Positions 19,627-30,491 of a stretch of 64,000 bases of DNA are shown here, piece after piece (within the stretch, counting starts at the first letter, position 1; every line of letters starts with the position of its first letter). Below the pieces are notes generated by a model. It was not told where the DNA came from. It did not search any database and saw nothing but the letters and a program-made list of their open reading frames with translations. This DNA comes from Eutreptiella sp. 'Long Island Sound 2002'. Lineage: Eukaryota; Euglenozoa; Euglenophyceae; Eutreptiales; Eutreptiaceae. The position numbers and the translations under genes are program-made. The stretch is from positions 148,127,596-148,191,595 of the forward strand of contig OZ038381.1 in the NCBI GenBank assembly GCA_964036045.1, given 5' to 3'.

Positions 19627-21887
19627 ATGTCTTCTCCTATTTCTGTCAATGTTGTACACGCTGCAGTTACCCGTGCTTTTGCTACTACAGCCAAAGGGCT
19701 GTTGCGAAATGCATTACGTGGTGGGAGTCTGCCAAAGCTTTTGCAATTCTGCCTCATGTTGCGGAAGAATCGCAGGAGCCGGCACTCCATGCCACAGTTG
19801 AAGGCTGCCGCCATTGAGAAGAAGCCCCCATGATGGTACATGACATTTTTGTCACAGTTCCATGCCCTATACTGCCTGCTGCGTCGTATGGCCCTCCCAT
19901 ACTCTAATTGTGGGTCTGGTTACAACTGGGGTATTATGTCCTGCCGCCAACGCCGTAAGGTACGAACAGGAGTCCATTCACCATCGTGCTGGACTAGCAG
20001 CACACAACTTGTGGAACACCATGCACCGTAGGCAAGTTTGTATATGGTTTGATAAGCTGAGGCGTTACAGGTCTGGAGCTGATCCCCATTGACCCGACTT
20101 ACCCCTAAACTTTACAGCTGTTGCTGTTTTGCACACTACTGCCCTACCTGCATACCGGGGTCTGCCGGAGCTGGCCGAAATTGAGGCCAGGGTACCAAAG
20201 GTTGCAGATGACATCTATCGCTCACATAGAGCATTGTTTGATCGTATTGATGTTGCCAACCAAGGTATTCAGAGAGTTTGGGTTCGTGCTCTTTTAGATA
20301 TTGCCAGAAAAAATGTTCGTTCCCTCAACTGGAGACCCTTTTTCCTGTCTGAGCTGCGCTCCGGCACACACAAAGAGCTTTTGCAACTCGTGGTTGATTT
20401 GTCATGTGTGGAACACCGCACCGGACACTGTGTTCCGCTGCTTGTGGACATGAAAATACACTTTGCCCTACTTAAGCTGTGTTATGGTGCCGCTTATGTT
20501 CCGTGGAATGTACCACAACTACTGTTGGGTTTTCCTTTGGTGTACGGAGTATGGCATAGCTATAAGTACTGCGTTGAATTGATCTACCGTGCGTTCCTGC
20601 CGTTCATTAAGTTTTTCGAGCAGGGGAATAGCCTTCAGGTTGGGTCTATCCTCCCTCGCAAGGTCAAGGTCATCCATATTGAGAAGACGTTGCTTGGACT
20701 CATGCTAACCACATCGTCCAATAGAGGCAGACTAGATGAGCGCGTAACTGAACTGCTCAGTAGCTAGTGGGACTTGACACCCATTCAGCGCAAGGGTTTG
20801 TGTATGTTATTAGCCCTTAAGGCTTTGCTGTACACATAGTGTCCAGCTGCTTTCAGCATTGGGACTTTGGTTCGTGAGTGCAACTGGGAGGGCCAGGGGG
20901 CAGGTCCCGGGATTGTTGCTAAGCAGGCACTCGAGATGTCCCTACTACTCATGCTGAACATCCTCAAGCCCAAGGAGCACTTAGCCACGGAGTATGTGAA
21001 AACCACTGCTGTTGCTCTTTTGCTTTGGAGGCCGCAACACTGCCTGTACCAGTGTGCAACAGTCGTCTGATTTGTTTCTGACACTTCCCCCAGTCCAACC
21101 GGGAGAGAAAGTCTTGCGTGGTGTGCTGACTGAGAGATCCGTGGCAATGTTCTCTGCCAATCTTAAACAATTCATCTTGACAGCCCATACACAGAGCCTG
21201 GCCATATGTGTTCCCGTTCCGGACTATAAAGTTGAGGTGAGAAGAATGGATGCAGTTGAGGATCTAACTTTCCCCGGTACAATGTCTAGTACACGAATCA
21301 CCACAGACCGGTTAAAGGTGGTTCTGTTGCATGCGATACAAAATCCGTCTGTGTATTTTGCAAGCATGATGTCTACCAGGTTTTCCAAGGACTGTAATGT
21401 TGTGTGTGCCCTTTTGGGTGACGAGACTGTTGTGCCTGATGAGTTTGTCCAGTCCATCAGAGCGGCTATCACCAACGCCGACACGTGCCCCCCCAAGTTA
21501 TGGGAGGATGTGTACCATGACTTGGGGGCAGGTTTTCCTGTGGATTGTTGTGGGGTTAGGTATGTAGATGAGGATCCCGAGGAGCAAGATGGGGAGGCAG
21601 AGTCGCAACCAGAGACACACGCCTCAAAGAAGAAACCCAAAACCGCCCCTGCCCCCTCACCTAGTGGCACGCAGTGCGCTCAGGCCACCCCAGCTTCCTC
21701 CTCAGGCACTGTGGCCCCTACTGGCAGAGGTATGAATGCTTTTGTTAATCATTTTTCACCATCCCAGGGTGGAAACACACGGTCACAGAACTCTGCCACT
21801 GCCAAGCCTGGTGCTGCAGCCCCTGCCAAGCCTCATGCTAACACAGGTGCTAAGAAGCCCCGTGCATCTGGTCTGTGCAAGCGCTAA
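19627..21887 (+). pseudogene. Transposase-like gene of the 3.6-kb element
   Basis: A pyrimidine-rich acceptor (TTGTCTCAG, ending at 19,621) precedes a start codon at 19,627 and a basic N-terminal segment (AVTRAFATTAKGLLRNAL, then MLRKNRRSRHS). After a shift, one frame runs 19,862-21,070 with stops at 20,090, 20,765 and 20,837. It holds NLWNTMHRRQVCIWFDKLRR, ALFDRIDVANQGIQRVWVRA, GTHKELLQLVVDLSCVEHRT and LVDMKIHFALLKLCYGAAYV. Another shift near 21,040 leads into a clean 291-codon frame to 21,887. The WFD and the later LVDMKIHF could hold catalytic acids, but I cannot fix a triad. Given its position this is the transposase or an associated protein of the element; only three stops in over 400 codons suggest recent decay. 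Confidence 0.55.
21012..21887 (+). CDS. 291-codon C-terminal part, intact frame
   Basis: Uninterrupted from 21,012. The first 16 codons overlap the preceding frame. The protein then reads SSDLFLTLPPVQPGEKVLRG and LKVVLLHAIQNPSVYFASMM, followed by an acidic stretch (YVDEDPEEQDGEAE) and a low-complexity Ser/Pro/Ala/Lys tail with KKKPKTAP, ending in basic residues. The acidic patch, basic clusters and disordered tail suggest a nuclear protein. It is best read as the C-terminal part of the transposase-like gene, not a separate gene. Confidence 0.5.
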   Translation: MLFCFGGRNTACTSVQQSSDLFLTLPPVQPGEKVLRGVLTERSVAMFSANLKQFILTAHTQSLAICVPVPDYKVEVRRMDAVEDLTFPGTMSSTRITTDRLKVVLLHAIQNPSVYFASMMSTRFSKDCNVVCALLGDETVVPDEFVQSIRAAITNADTCPPKLWEDVYHDLGAGFPVDCCGVRYVDEDPEEQDGEAESQPETHASKKKPKTAPAPSPSGTQCAQATPASSSGTVAPTGRGMNAFVNHFSPSQGGNTRSQNSATAKPGAAAPAKPHANTGAKKPRASGLCKR

Positions 21888-21928
21888 TGCCAGCCCTACT
21901 GCTTATATTGCGTGTCAATATGAAGTCT

Positions 21929-22248
21929 GGCCGAAATTTCGGCCAGCATGCAGTCCTCAGCCTCTTCAGCCTCTTATTATTGTGTTTCCCCATAGGCACT
22001 GCAAAAGTCTGATTTGATTCGTTGGGTGGCAAGTATTTGCTTGTAATTGAGTAAATTATGTTGCACACCCTGTTCAAATGTTACTGCTCCTGTGTTCCTT
22101 GCTCATGTCTACCGTCACAGGTACCCATTTCAGTGATCATATTCGGAGTTTCGATGGACCTGGCCGAAATTTCGGCCAGCTTAGGCCTGCCTGCCAAATA
22201 GGACCATGTGTTTGGCCATCTTTCGAAGAGCGGGTTGAAATTTCGGCC
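21929..22248. repeat. GGCCGAAATTTCGGCC palindromes, 3' cluster
   Basis: Perfect copies at 21,929 and 22,162 and a near copy at 22,233, all downstream of the coding region. The motif is absent from the coding part. Confidence 0.85.
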
Positions 22249-22777
22249 AGGTTGGTTAAAATAGGAAATAGAAGTACATGCTTTAGGGATAGTTTTTTGT
22301 GTCCTTCGGAGAAAGGTATGTTTGGGGTTCCCTTATCTGTGATGTATTGGGGGGTTCTGTGATCACCCTGGAACAGAGGGGAGAGAAAAAATAGGCAGCC
22401 CCCCCCCCCCCCGCAATGGAATGCAGTGGTCTAAATGTAAAACAACATTTGGTGATTGAATATCTTTATTTTGAAAATCTGTGTGTTTCCACAAATGCAA
22501 ATAATGGCATATATTTGAAATACACACCTTGTTTTTGCATGTTGCCACCAGGGGGGTTTGGATGCCCAAAAAATAACACCCCTTTTCACATACTTTTCCC
22601 CTCACTACAACATGGACTTCTGTGGACCATAGCGCCAGGTGGGGGGTGGGCAACTTGTGACGCCTAAGCCCCACTTAAAAAATCTGTGACAAAAGCAAAG
22701 ACGCCCCCCCCCCCCCCAACCAACGCTTGAAGGGAGGGCAGCCCCGCAGTGCCCACGCCTGCGTCACAATGTGTGCG

Positions 22778-22797
22778 TGCATGTGTGTGTGTGTGTT

Positions 22798-22838
<41 letters not shown>
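22778..22838. repeat. (GT)n microsatellite
   Basis: About 60 bp of almost pure TG repeats with two GTTTGT interruptions, within the right terminal repeat of the host element. Confidence 0.95.
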
Positions 22839-22840
<2 letters not shown>

Positions 22841-22967
22841 TAATTTGTTTTTTGTGTTCTAGCTAGGCTATTATATTGTTCTAGTATTGATCTAATCTCG
22901 GCTAGAACATCGAGTCTAGAGTGTTCTAGGCTAGAACAAGAATGGGTGTTCTAGCGTGTACCAAGGG

Positions 22968-25427
22968 TGACGGCAGCGGGGTACGTATCCGTGACGCTAC
23001 GGTCGCACCGGGCCGAAGGCACCCTCTTCACCCCCCCCCCCCCCCGGCCCGAGCATGGACCGCCTCCCCGGAAGAATGTGCAGGTGCAGCCACCCCCGCA
23101 GCAGCCCCCGATGGGACGACCGCTGCGGGCCCCTGTGGCCATGTCGCTGCCGCCCGTGGCGTTCTCGCCGCCACCTGCCCTCCCGCTCCAAGGCTCCCCC
23201 CGGGCATCGCCCTAGTCACGAGCATAGCAGCCCGCCATGCACCCAACCATGCTCCCGACGGCGCCGGCGGTTTGGCCTCCCCAAGGGGCGGCAACCCATG
23301 AGCCGGGGGCGCCAGGCGGCCAGACACGGGGGTACTAACTCCCCATCCAGCCCCCCCAAGGGGTCCGCAGCCCGGGCCCGCTGAGGGCCTTGGTGATGGC
23401 CTTTCTGCCCGACCACGCCCCACCCTAAGTGCGCGCCCTGTCCAACGTCCTCATCAACCTCTTTCCGGATTGCCCCCCCCATGCCTGCCAATCCCGGGCA
23501 ACGGGAGCTGGGCCCAGAGGGGCTGGGACCCGTCTTCCTCCACTGTGGCGCATGGTACCAACGCCCGGCATCGGGCAATCTTACAGGCTACCCCGCGCGC
23601 GGCTCCTAGGAGGCACTGCATCTCCCCGCAGCATGGGACCAGCGGCGCGATTGGTACCAGGCGTTTGGCGAGCTCGCCCCGGCCTGCCTACGGACCATTG
23701 GAGTCCTCGGCTTCGCCCCCCCCATTCCTCCAGGACCTGCTCGGCATCATTCAGCCTTGGGTGCAGGTTCTGCGCCGCTCCTTGCAAAGGTTTAGTGCTA
23801 GCGACCCCCGCTGGTCGTCGTTGGTGTGGTCACCTACGCCCGGCACCCAGCCCACTCCAGGACCCTGTTGGCCAGCCCGGCGGGGTGGCACTACGACACC
23901 GGGGAACACGGCCGCCTGCGCCCCGGGGACGAGCCCCCGGGCACCCAGCAGCCCTCGTATGCCGTGGGGCTACAGTGCTCCAACTGCGGGAGGCTCCGAG
24001 CAGCCGGGAAGAGCGAGGCCTCCCCTACCCCCCCCCCCCCCAGGAGCCCCGCGGCAAGACCTGCTCTGTATCCGCCTTGACTCGGCCACACCGGTCACCG
24101 TGGAGATGGCGTCACGGACCGTTGTGGACCTCGGGGGTGTAGCCCGACCCAAGGGGGCGCAGGTGGGTCGGCTGCAGGGTACCCGGTGCGAACCGCCACC
24201 CTCAGATCCAGGCCCTCCCGAGAATTATGCCTCGTATGCGCTCCGCCTACCGCACGACCCCCTAGAGCATCTGCAGCGCAGCCCCCCTGACATGCGCCCT
24301 CCGTGTCGTCACGGCCAACTGCGGCGGGCTCGGATCTGACCCCCAGAGGCGCCCGCGCCTCATCGCATACGTGGCCTGTGCGGGGCCCGACATCGCCCAC
24401 CTGCAGGAGGTGGGCACGCAGTTCGCCTCCCTGGGCTTGCCGGCGGGCCGTACCGCATGTGCGTTGGGCCCCTCTTCCCGGGAGGGGGCCTGGTCACCCT
24501 GGTGCCCGCCCGCCTCCTGAATGGGTCCCAAGTCCCCGAACACGCCCAACAGCACAGCCTCTGTGTGCGCATCGAGCCCGCCCGGGGCGCGGTGTTGGCA
24601 GCAGTCACCCTACACGTACCTCCTCCCCTGCCAACGGCTCGACGGAGGGCCGTCATCACCGAAACCTCTACCTTCCTTCACACGGCCGGTGCCAGTGTCA
24701 AGATCGTGCCCGCCAACCTCAACAAGGCCCAAGGCCCCCGAGGAGGAGGGTGGCTCTCCAATGCCCTGGGCCCAAAGGGCCCGCTGGCCGGGTTCCGGAC
24801 CACGTACCAGCTAGGCGACCCGACGAACGTGGTCCGGTTGGTAGGGCGCCCCTCAGAGCGCGACCTAGACTGGGTCCTCGTGGGCCCTGAAACCCCGTGC
24901 GTAGGGGCCGACAAAGTCCTGCTCCCCGGCCTCAGCACCCACCGGATGATGCATTGCGACCTAGTGTTCGCGGACCGTATCTTCGCGGCGGCGGACCCGT
25001 CCTGCCGCTGCTTCCGCTGGTCCCAAGTTCGGCCGGAGCAGCATGCTCCTGCTGCGGCGGCCGCCTCAGTAGCCCTGTGGTGGTCGGCCCACGCCAGCTG
25101 ACCCCTTATCGGGGATTCCAAGCGGTGTGGACCCCCTTGGATGGCCTGGTGTCCTCCCAGAAGGATTCCTGGCGCCCCCCAGACCGAGATGTCCTACAGG
25201 CGGCGCAGGAGCTCGATGAAGGAGCACGGTCGGTGACAGCCGACGCCGTCTAGGCCTGGTGCCAGGACCGCCAAGACGCGGCGTACGGGGCACTCCTGCG
25301 CGTGGAGAAGGCCAAGCTGGCGGGGGGGGCCCGGACGTCCCAAACGGGGCGGACGCTGCGCCTCCGGCCACCCAAGTTCCGCCTCCACACCGAGCACGGG
25401 TCCAAGGTTCCCAGGATCGGGGAACAG
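22968..25427 (+). pseudogene. LINE part 2: ORF1 end and apurinic-type endonuclease domain
   Basis: Continues the LINE from 14,105 (VTAAGYVSVTLRSHRAEG). It passes through a Pro-rich region and a CSNC-containing segment near 23,970 and reaches an endonuclease/exonuclease/phosphatase-type domain. RVVTANCGGLG (about 24,302) matches the Asn motif and DIAHLQEVG (about 24,390) the catalytic Glu. After a frame shift near 24,440 come VPANLNKAQGPRGG where the usual GDxN is expected, RDLDWVLVG (the Asp of the I/LDY/W motif) and LSTHRMMHCDL where SDH is expected. Loss of the GD and of the SDH Asp predicts a dead nuclease. A linker of about 110 codons follows, ending at an insertion point after VPRIGEQ. 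Confidence 0.7.
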
Positions 25428-26508
25428 TAGGCGAGTGAGCGCCATTAGGGTGCGGAATGCAGGAGAGGGTTTGTTACTTAAGGATCAAAGAGAGGAAAGT
25501 TTGTGACTAGGTTGAGGGATACAGATGGAGGAAAAACGGGGGGAAATGCGGGGGGGAACGGGGGGAAATGGGGTGAAAATGGGGGGAACCCGGGGGCAAA
25601 TGGGGGAGGATGGGGAACTTTGATGAATGGGTCAAGGTACTCAGGTCTCTTGCACTGCCACTATATTTTATTTGCATACCCCTGCTTATGTTGCTCTCCT
25701 CTGAACCCATATATGTCCAATTTTCATCCTCATGAAGGTATATTGTATGTGCGCATACAACATTTGGTGTCGCTGGATCGCTGGATTTACTGACCTTTTG
25801 GCGTGGCCTCAAGGCAAAATTGCCGGAGATGTCGAAGCGGGCCCTATTGGTGCTGCCCATTGGCATTGACCGACCAACATCCGTTTTGCAATGAATGGGT
25901 TGGTGCCACCTTTGCAACCATAGAGCCGTTGCATCGACCTCCTCTTCTTTCATGGGCCCCCAAAAATGGACACAAAAAAAAAGCAGAAAACCACACAAAC
26001 CAAAAAAAAGGCAGCAGCGGGGTCGGGCCAAGACAATGGAAGGGACAGGGCAACTCCGGGGCCCGCCTAAACGATTTCACCGGGGCGGACCCGAGACCGG
26101 TCAACAATTAACAAAGCGACACGAAGCTACCGGCGGGGCCCTACATTTGTTGGCATGTACGGCAGTATCACTAGGTGACGTGCATATTGATGATTTTCTT
26201 TTTGCCATGTGTGTCAACCTTGGGGGCTGGGATGCCTACCCCCGGAGAGCGCCTTGGCTTCAATTTGGTTTGCAAAAAATGCTCATCACAGAATTATAAC
26301 AGGGGAGGGGGGGGTCAAAAGTCGGGTGGGTGGGTCTTGTCCAAAATACCCCCCCCCCCAGATTTCCCCGGTTTTCCCCCGTTTTCTTCCCGTTTTCTCC
26401 CGTTTTCCTCCGTGTTGCCCGTTTCCCCCCGTTTTTCCCCGTTTTCCCCCGTTTTTCCTTGCTACCCGGCACCAATCGCCGATTGGGTACGGGAACCTTG
26501 GACCCCTG
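25428..26508. mobile_element. 1.1-kb insertion with inverted G/C-rich arms
   Basis: LINE text stops after ...VPRIGEQ (25,427) and resumes as TEVSPDGVQFL (26,509). The insert has a G-rich arm of AAAAACGGGGGGAAATG-type words (25,530-25,616) and the inverse, GTTTTCCCCCGTTTT-type words (26,345-26,460). Its right end, read inward, begins CAGGGGTCC. No coding potential and no clear target duplication; probably a non-autonomous DNA element. Confidence 0.55.
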
Positions 26509-28368
26509 ACCGAGGTTAGTCCCGACGGCGTCCAATTCCTGGACACGCCGGAGGTCTTCCAAGAAGAGTTGCTTTGCCAAGCACGCGAGCTGCATTGCAA
26601 TCATGCGGGCCTCCCGCTAGACCTTTCGGGCCTCTAGGCCCCCATGTGCCTGGACGACCATGCGGACGACCCGGACTTCGTCTCGCGCATGCGCGCGGCG
26701 CTACCCCGGCCACTGGAACCGCCGGTCGCGGGGGCCCCGCCAACGTACCACGACATGGAGCAGGCCGTCAAAGGGGCTCCGCGGCCACGTCCCTCAACGA
26801 ACTGCCGCGCCCCCTGCCGTCTGCTGTTGTCCGCCCTGCCGGGCTGCGGCCTGCGAATATTGGTGGGTGTCCTGGAGTACCTTGCGTCGGGGACCCCGGC
26901 CGGCTACTCTCGGCAGTACTCCACGTCTGCCTCGCCAAGAAGCTCCCGTCGTGGCTGGTGCGCAACAATTGGCCCGTCATGTTGGAGCCCTACCTCCTGC
27001 AGCTAGAGAAGAGCGTCGTGCAAGATCGCAGGGTCACCTGCCGCGAGCTCAGACGAGCCGTCCCCCCAGAGCACTTTGCCTATCGGCGGCAATTGTCTGG
27101 CCAGAGGCTAGCCCTGGCCTGCCGATGGCTGCTAACCGGCTGGGCCATCCAACACCGGGAAGTGTGTTCCGACGACCGGGATCAGGCGAATGCCTTGTGC
27201 AATCTCGACCGAGAGATGGCCAGGGCGTGGGATAACATAGCCCCAGCTGAGTCTCTGTCGCCCTGGCTCCAGCGCTTCTACGACGCGCTCGACGTATGCG
27301 TAGCCTCTCCGTACGTCCTGACAGGCCCTTACAAGCTGAGCCATGGCGGTGCCCATGGCGACAGCCAAAGAGTGGGGTATTTCTCCAAGGTCTCGGAGAA
27401 GCAGACGGAGTACATCCGGCACGCGGTCTGCGAAGGGCTCTACCCGGAGAACCGGCGGCCTGGGGCGCCAGACCTAGCGTCCTACGTCCCTTGGCAGCGC
27501 GCAGCCCCCCCACGGCTTCCTCCCCGAGGTCGCCTTCCCTGACGACCGCCGCCACTTCGCCCTCACGGGGTGGGGCCTGGCCTTGCTGATGGACATCTGT
27601 GTTGTCACGTGCGCGGCTGCGTGTGGCTCCGTGCAGGTTGAGAAACTAAAGGTGTACCGCCTGGTCTTGCGCCACCACCGGCTGCACTACGTCCCGGGAA
27701 CTCTGACCACGACCCTAGGTCCGCTCGAGTTGCAGTTTGGGCTTCATGCTCACCGACATACCCCTTGTGATGGGCGGACACCCGACCCCATAGATAGCCA
27801 AGGCGGAGGCTAGCCTGGCGAAGATCGAGCGCGCGCTCTACCACCTGCGCCCTGCCTACGTCCTGCTGCTCCGCATTGTCCTCGCGTACGTTGTCTTGGC
27901 GCCGGACTACGTCTACGACGGCATGCCACCGTGCCCGACGCGCTTGCGCCACACCCAACGCGCGGTGGACAGGGTCCTGACCAGGGCGTTGCGGGTACCA
28001 CGCAACGTGCCCAGGGCCCCCTGTGGATGCAAGCAGCCGGCGGGGGCTTTGGCTTTCCCCACCTGTACAGCAGGATGCAACTCCGGCATGTTCAGGGGTA
28101 CCTCAGGGCCATGGACTTGCGCAGCGTGCTCGTCCGCGAAAACGTCCGAGCCCTCAGCCACACGGACCACTGGAAGGGCATGGACGGCCTGGACCAGGAA
28201 CGCCTACTCCACACCATGGCCGAGACCCACCTGGAGGTCCACGTCCTTCAGGCTGCCACGGCACACCCCGCAGCGGCGGACACCCGTGTGTACCGGCCGT
28301 ACGGGTGTGGTGGTTTCCTCCTAGAGCGGATGGCACGCTGGAGTCCACGCCGAACGGCGACACCCTGG
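26509..28368 (+). pseudogene. LINE part 3: reverse transcriptase and start of RNase H
   Basis: Plus-strand blocks in shifting frames carry the RT series: LLLSALPGCGLRILVGVLEY, then VLHVCLAKKLPSWLVR and EPYLLQLEKSVVQDR, then FAYRRQLSGQRLALACRW, then DDRDQANALCNLDREM in place of the motif A Asp region, then YKLSHGGAHGDSQRVGYF (motif B) and VAFPDDRRHFAL at about 27,525 (motif C, xxDD kept as FPDD). After the thumb region comes FGFPHLYSRMQLRHVQGYLR and then RADGTLESTPNGDTL, the first RNase H Asp motif, cut at 28,368. Two stops and at least four shifts make it inactive. Confidence 0.75.
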
Positions 28369-28452
28369 TAAATTACTCTTCGGGCTCAGCAAAAACCCGC
28401 CCGGGAAATAACACTCCCGGAGAGCTGCCTGTCGTTTGCAATCAACTCGGTA

Positions 28453-29532
28453 TCATCTACATAATGGACCAACGGTACCACCTCCGGTATGAGGTGCAGC
28501 ACCAAAGACCTTAATAAATCTTGACAAATAATTGGGGAATGTTTCAACATAATACGGCCCTCTTTCCTTTTGCTGAATGGCGGTGTTCATCCCGTTTTGG
28601 AACCTCGCAGCATGCTTCCCGGATAGCAAAACTAGGCACCGCAAAAGGCAGCCGTAGCGGCCAGCTATATCGTCCCAATAACCATCTGTAGGGCAATCCA
28701 TGGCAAAAAGCCCTCAACGTTCACAGACCTCCGAGGGTGGCTCCTCATAGTTGCACCGCACGATGGTGTACATCCGCCGCATCTCGTGCAATGTGGGGGC
28801 CTGCCTAGTAAGCACCCCGGGACACTTCCGCTCCCAAAGAGGAATCGGTACGTCAAGGTCCATCTCCAATGCAGCATCTACGGAGCCCTCATGAAGGGTC
28901 GCCACCGGGAGAGCGGGCGCCAGGACTCCTACAACGGCTCAGGCAGCTGCAGCCAATGTAGATGCTAGCCGGATAGCCCCTAGGAGCTCTGGATGCTTGT
29001 CTAGGCAGATGACCATGTCGAGTAGGGAAGTATATGAGGCTAGGCTACCATGAAAAAACTCCGGCGCGAATTTGCCGTACCGTACCCAATCCGTATGTTG
29101 GACACTCGAGCACTGCGTGCCAAACGCCTTGCTGTGCGGCCCCTGCGCTATGGGCAGGCCGTGCCACAGGGACATCGCCAATTCTAACTGGCGATGTGGA
29201 AGTTGCACCATGCCGCTGAGACCGTCATGGGAGGCAAGCAAGAGGGAGATGTGTGCAAGTCCGCCATTCATGAGAAAGTGGAAGCTATGTAGTATCTCCA
29301 ACCAAAATGGGGAAAAGGGGTTTGACAGGAATGCGCCAAATGTCCACAAGCTCCGGCACGCAATGTGTGTGACCACACAGCCCGCTAAGAATCCCGAAAA
29401 GCACGAACAGTCAGCACGACAAAGGGACGCGCGAGCAGCGATTTTTGAGGTGTGCAACCAGAATGAGTCCATGAGATTCCCATTGACCACGCGTTTATCC
29501 TTGGTACCTGTATGAAAAGTAGTATTGTTCAT
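28453..29532 (-). pseudogene. Minus-strand protein remnant at the left end of the large insertion
   Basis: One frame is open from 29,532 to 28,453 with only two stops (TGA at 28,939 and 28,714) in 360 codons. It reads DSFWLHTSKIAARASLCRAD, VVTHIACRSLWTFGAFLSNP, QLELAMSLWHGLPIAQG, then DLDVPIPLWERKCPGVLTRQ and WDDIAGRYGCLLRCLVLLSG. The composition is that of a globular, partly hydrophobic protein, with several Cys. It begins next to a TTCATAA palindrome tract at 29,520-29,600, so an upstream exon is possible. I do not recognise the family. Confidence 0.45.
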
Positions 29533-29600
29533 AATTCATTTTTCATAAATGAACGATTCATATATGAACCATGAATTATGAACAGCTGCTTTTATGAATC
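29520..29600. repeat. TTCATAA/TTATGAA palindrome tract 1
   Basis: GTTCATAATTCATTTTTCAT followed by its inverse-type words ATGAACCATGAATTATGAAC; can fold on itself. Confidence 0.85.
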
Positions 29601-30354
29601 TTTCTTTGTCCACAGGTTTTGTTATGTCTTACCCTTAGTTTGTCTTCACGGAGCTGAACATGATGGCTGTTCGGCTGAGTGGTGCCACCAATCTTCAGGA
29701 CCGCAAGTGTTCCAACCTGTTGTCCCAATGGATGTCATCGCCCCCCCGTCATCCGGGCCCGTTTTTCGGAGGCTATGGACCACGCTCCCCTCCCGGCGGT
29801 CTACAAAACCAAGGTGAACGCCATCCGTACATATGCGGAGGCCCTCTTTCTTTTCACCCACCTGATAGGGCGCCTTTTGGAGTTTGGAGCAACCCGGTCC
29901 GACTTTTGTGTGTTGTGTGAGTACATCACCCGCCGGGGGGATGTCTACACCCCTCGCACTAGGCTGCCTTTCCCACGGCCCATCCCCACACGGGACCAAT
30001 TTGACGCAATGTAGAAGTCATTGACAGCTCCGCTTGCATTGTCCCACCTGGTGGAATGTGCCGACCCCGCGTCGTCGGGTCGTTCTTGGCCCCTATGGTC
30101 GTGGGCACAATGCGTGCAGTCCCGGCCAGCCCTGTGCAAGTCCATTGACTGGACCTGCCCCCTCACCTTTGTGGTGCGGGGTGGCGGGTACCCGTGCGCT
30201 GGTGGCAGTTGGTGGCAGCCATCAATTGGTCTATTGAACCAAGGGGTAAAGGCGATAACACCCGCCTTCCTGTGGGTCATCGGCATGGCTGTCATGGGGG
30301 ACAAGGCTATGGTTGCCCTGGGCCAAATTTGACCTGAGGTGCTGCACGCGTGTA

Positions 30355-30491
30355 GTCGGCTATTTCGCGTTCATGTATTGTTCATAATTTCGCACGTTCA
30401 TAACTCGAAAACACTGTTCATAAAACGCCGTGCTGCCGATTTATGAATTATGAACGCGTTTTATGAACACAAAATATGAACACCTCTTATG
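30355..30491. repeat. TTCATAA palindrome tract 2, inside an intron
   Basis: Words such as GTTCATAATTTCGCACGTTC and TTTATGAATTATGAACGCG fill the gap between exons 1 and 2 of the family IV gene and end at an acceptor-like AAGACAG. Confidence 0.85.

Larger units (their letters stand above)
19052..22666 (+). mobile_element. 3.6-kb DNA transposon with 9-bp target duplication (Mutator-like by structure)
   Basis: Terminal inverted repeats begin TAGGCGTCACAAGTTGCCCA at both ends (19,052 and, inverted, 22,666). Flanks are AGCCCCATT (19,043-19,051) and AGCCCCACT (22,667-22,675), a 9-bp duplication with one mismatch. The uninterrupted target appears inverted at about 14,605. A 9-11 bp duplication is typical of Mutator-like elements, but I cannot confirm the superfamily from the protein. 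It sits inside the right arm of the 14,106-22,967 element, so it is younger than that element. Confidence 0.75.
14106..22967. mobile_element. Element with long terminal inverted repeats, inserted in the LINE
   Basis: The left end reads CCCTTGATACACGCTGGAA (14,106-14,124); the right end is its inverse, TTCTAGCGTGTACCAAGGG (22,949-22,967). The inverted repeats are long: 14,500-14,880 matches the reverse complement of 22,667-22,790 plus 18,640-19,051. The right arm was interrupted by another element (19,052-22,666). A second copy of the terminus lies at 14,883-14,901. LINE sequence flanks it on both sides and joins at codon level. I find no convincing target duplication. Inside are a family II transposase gene and palindromic CTAGAAC introns. 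Confidence 0.65.

Noticed and set aside
22778-22838. Z-DNA or origin signal at the (GT)n tract
   Set aside because: It is a plain microsatellite inside a terminal repeat; nothing else supports a function.
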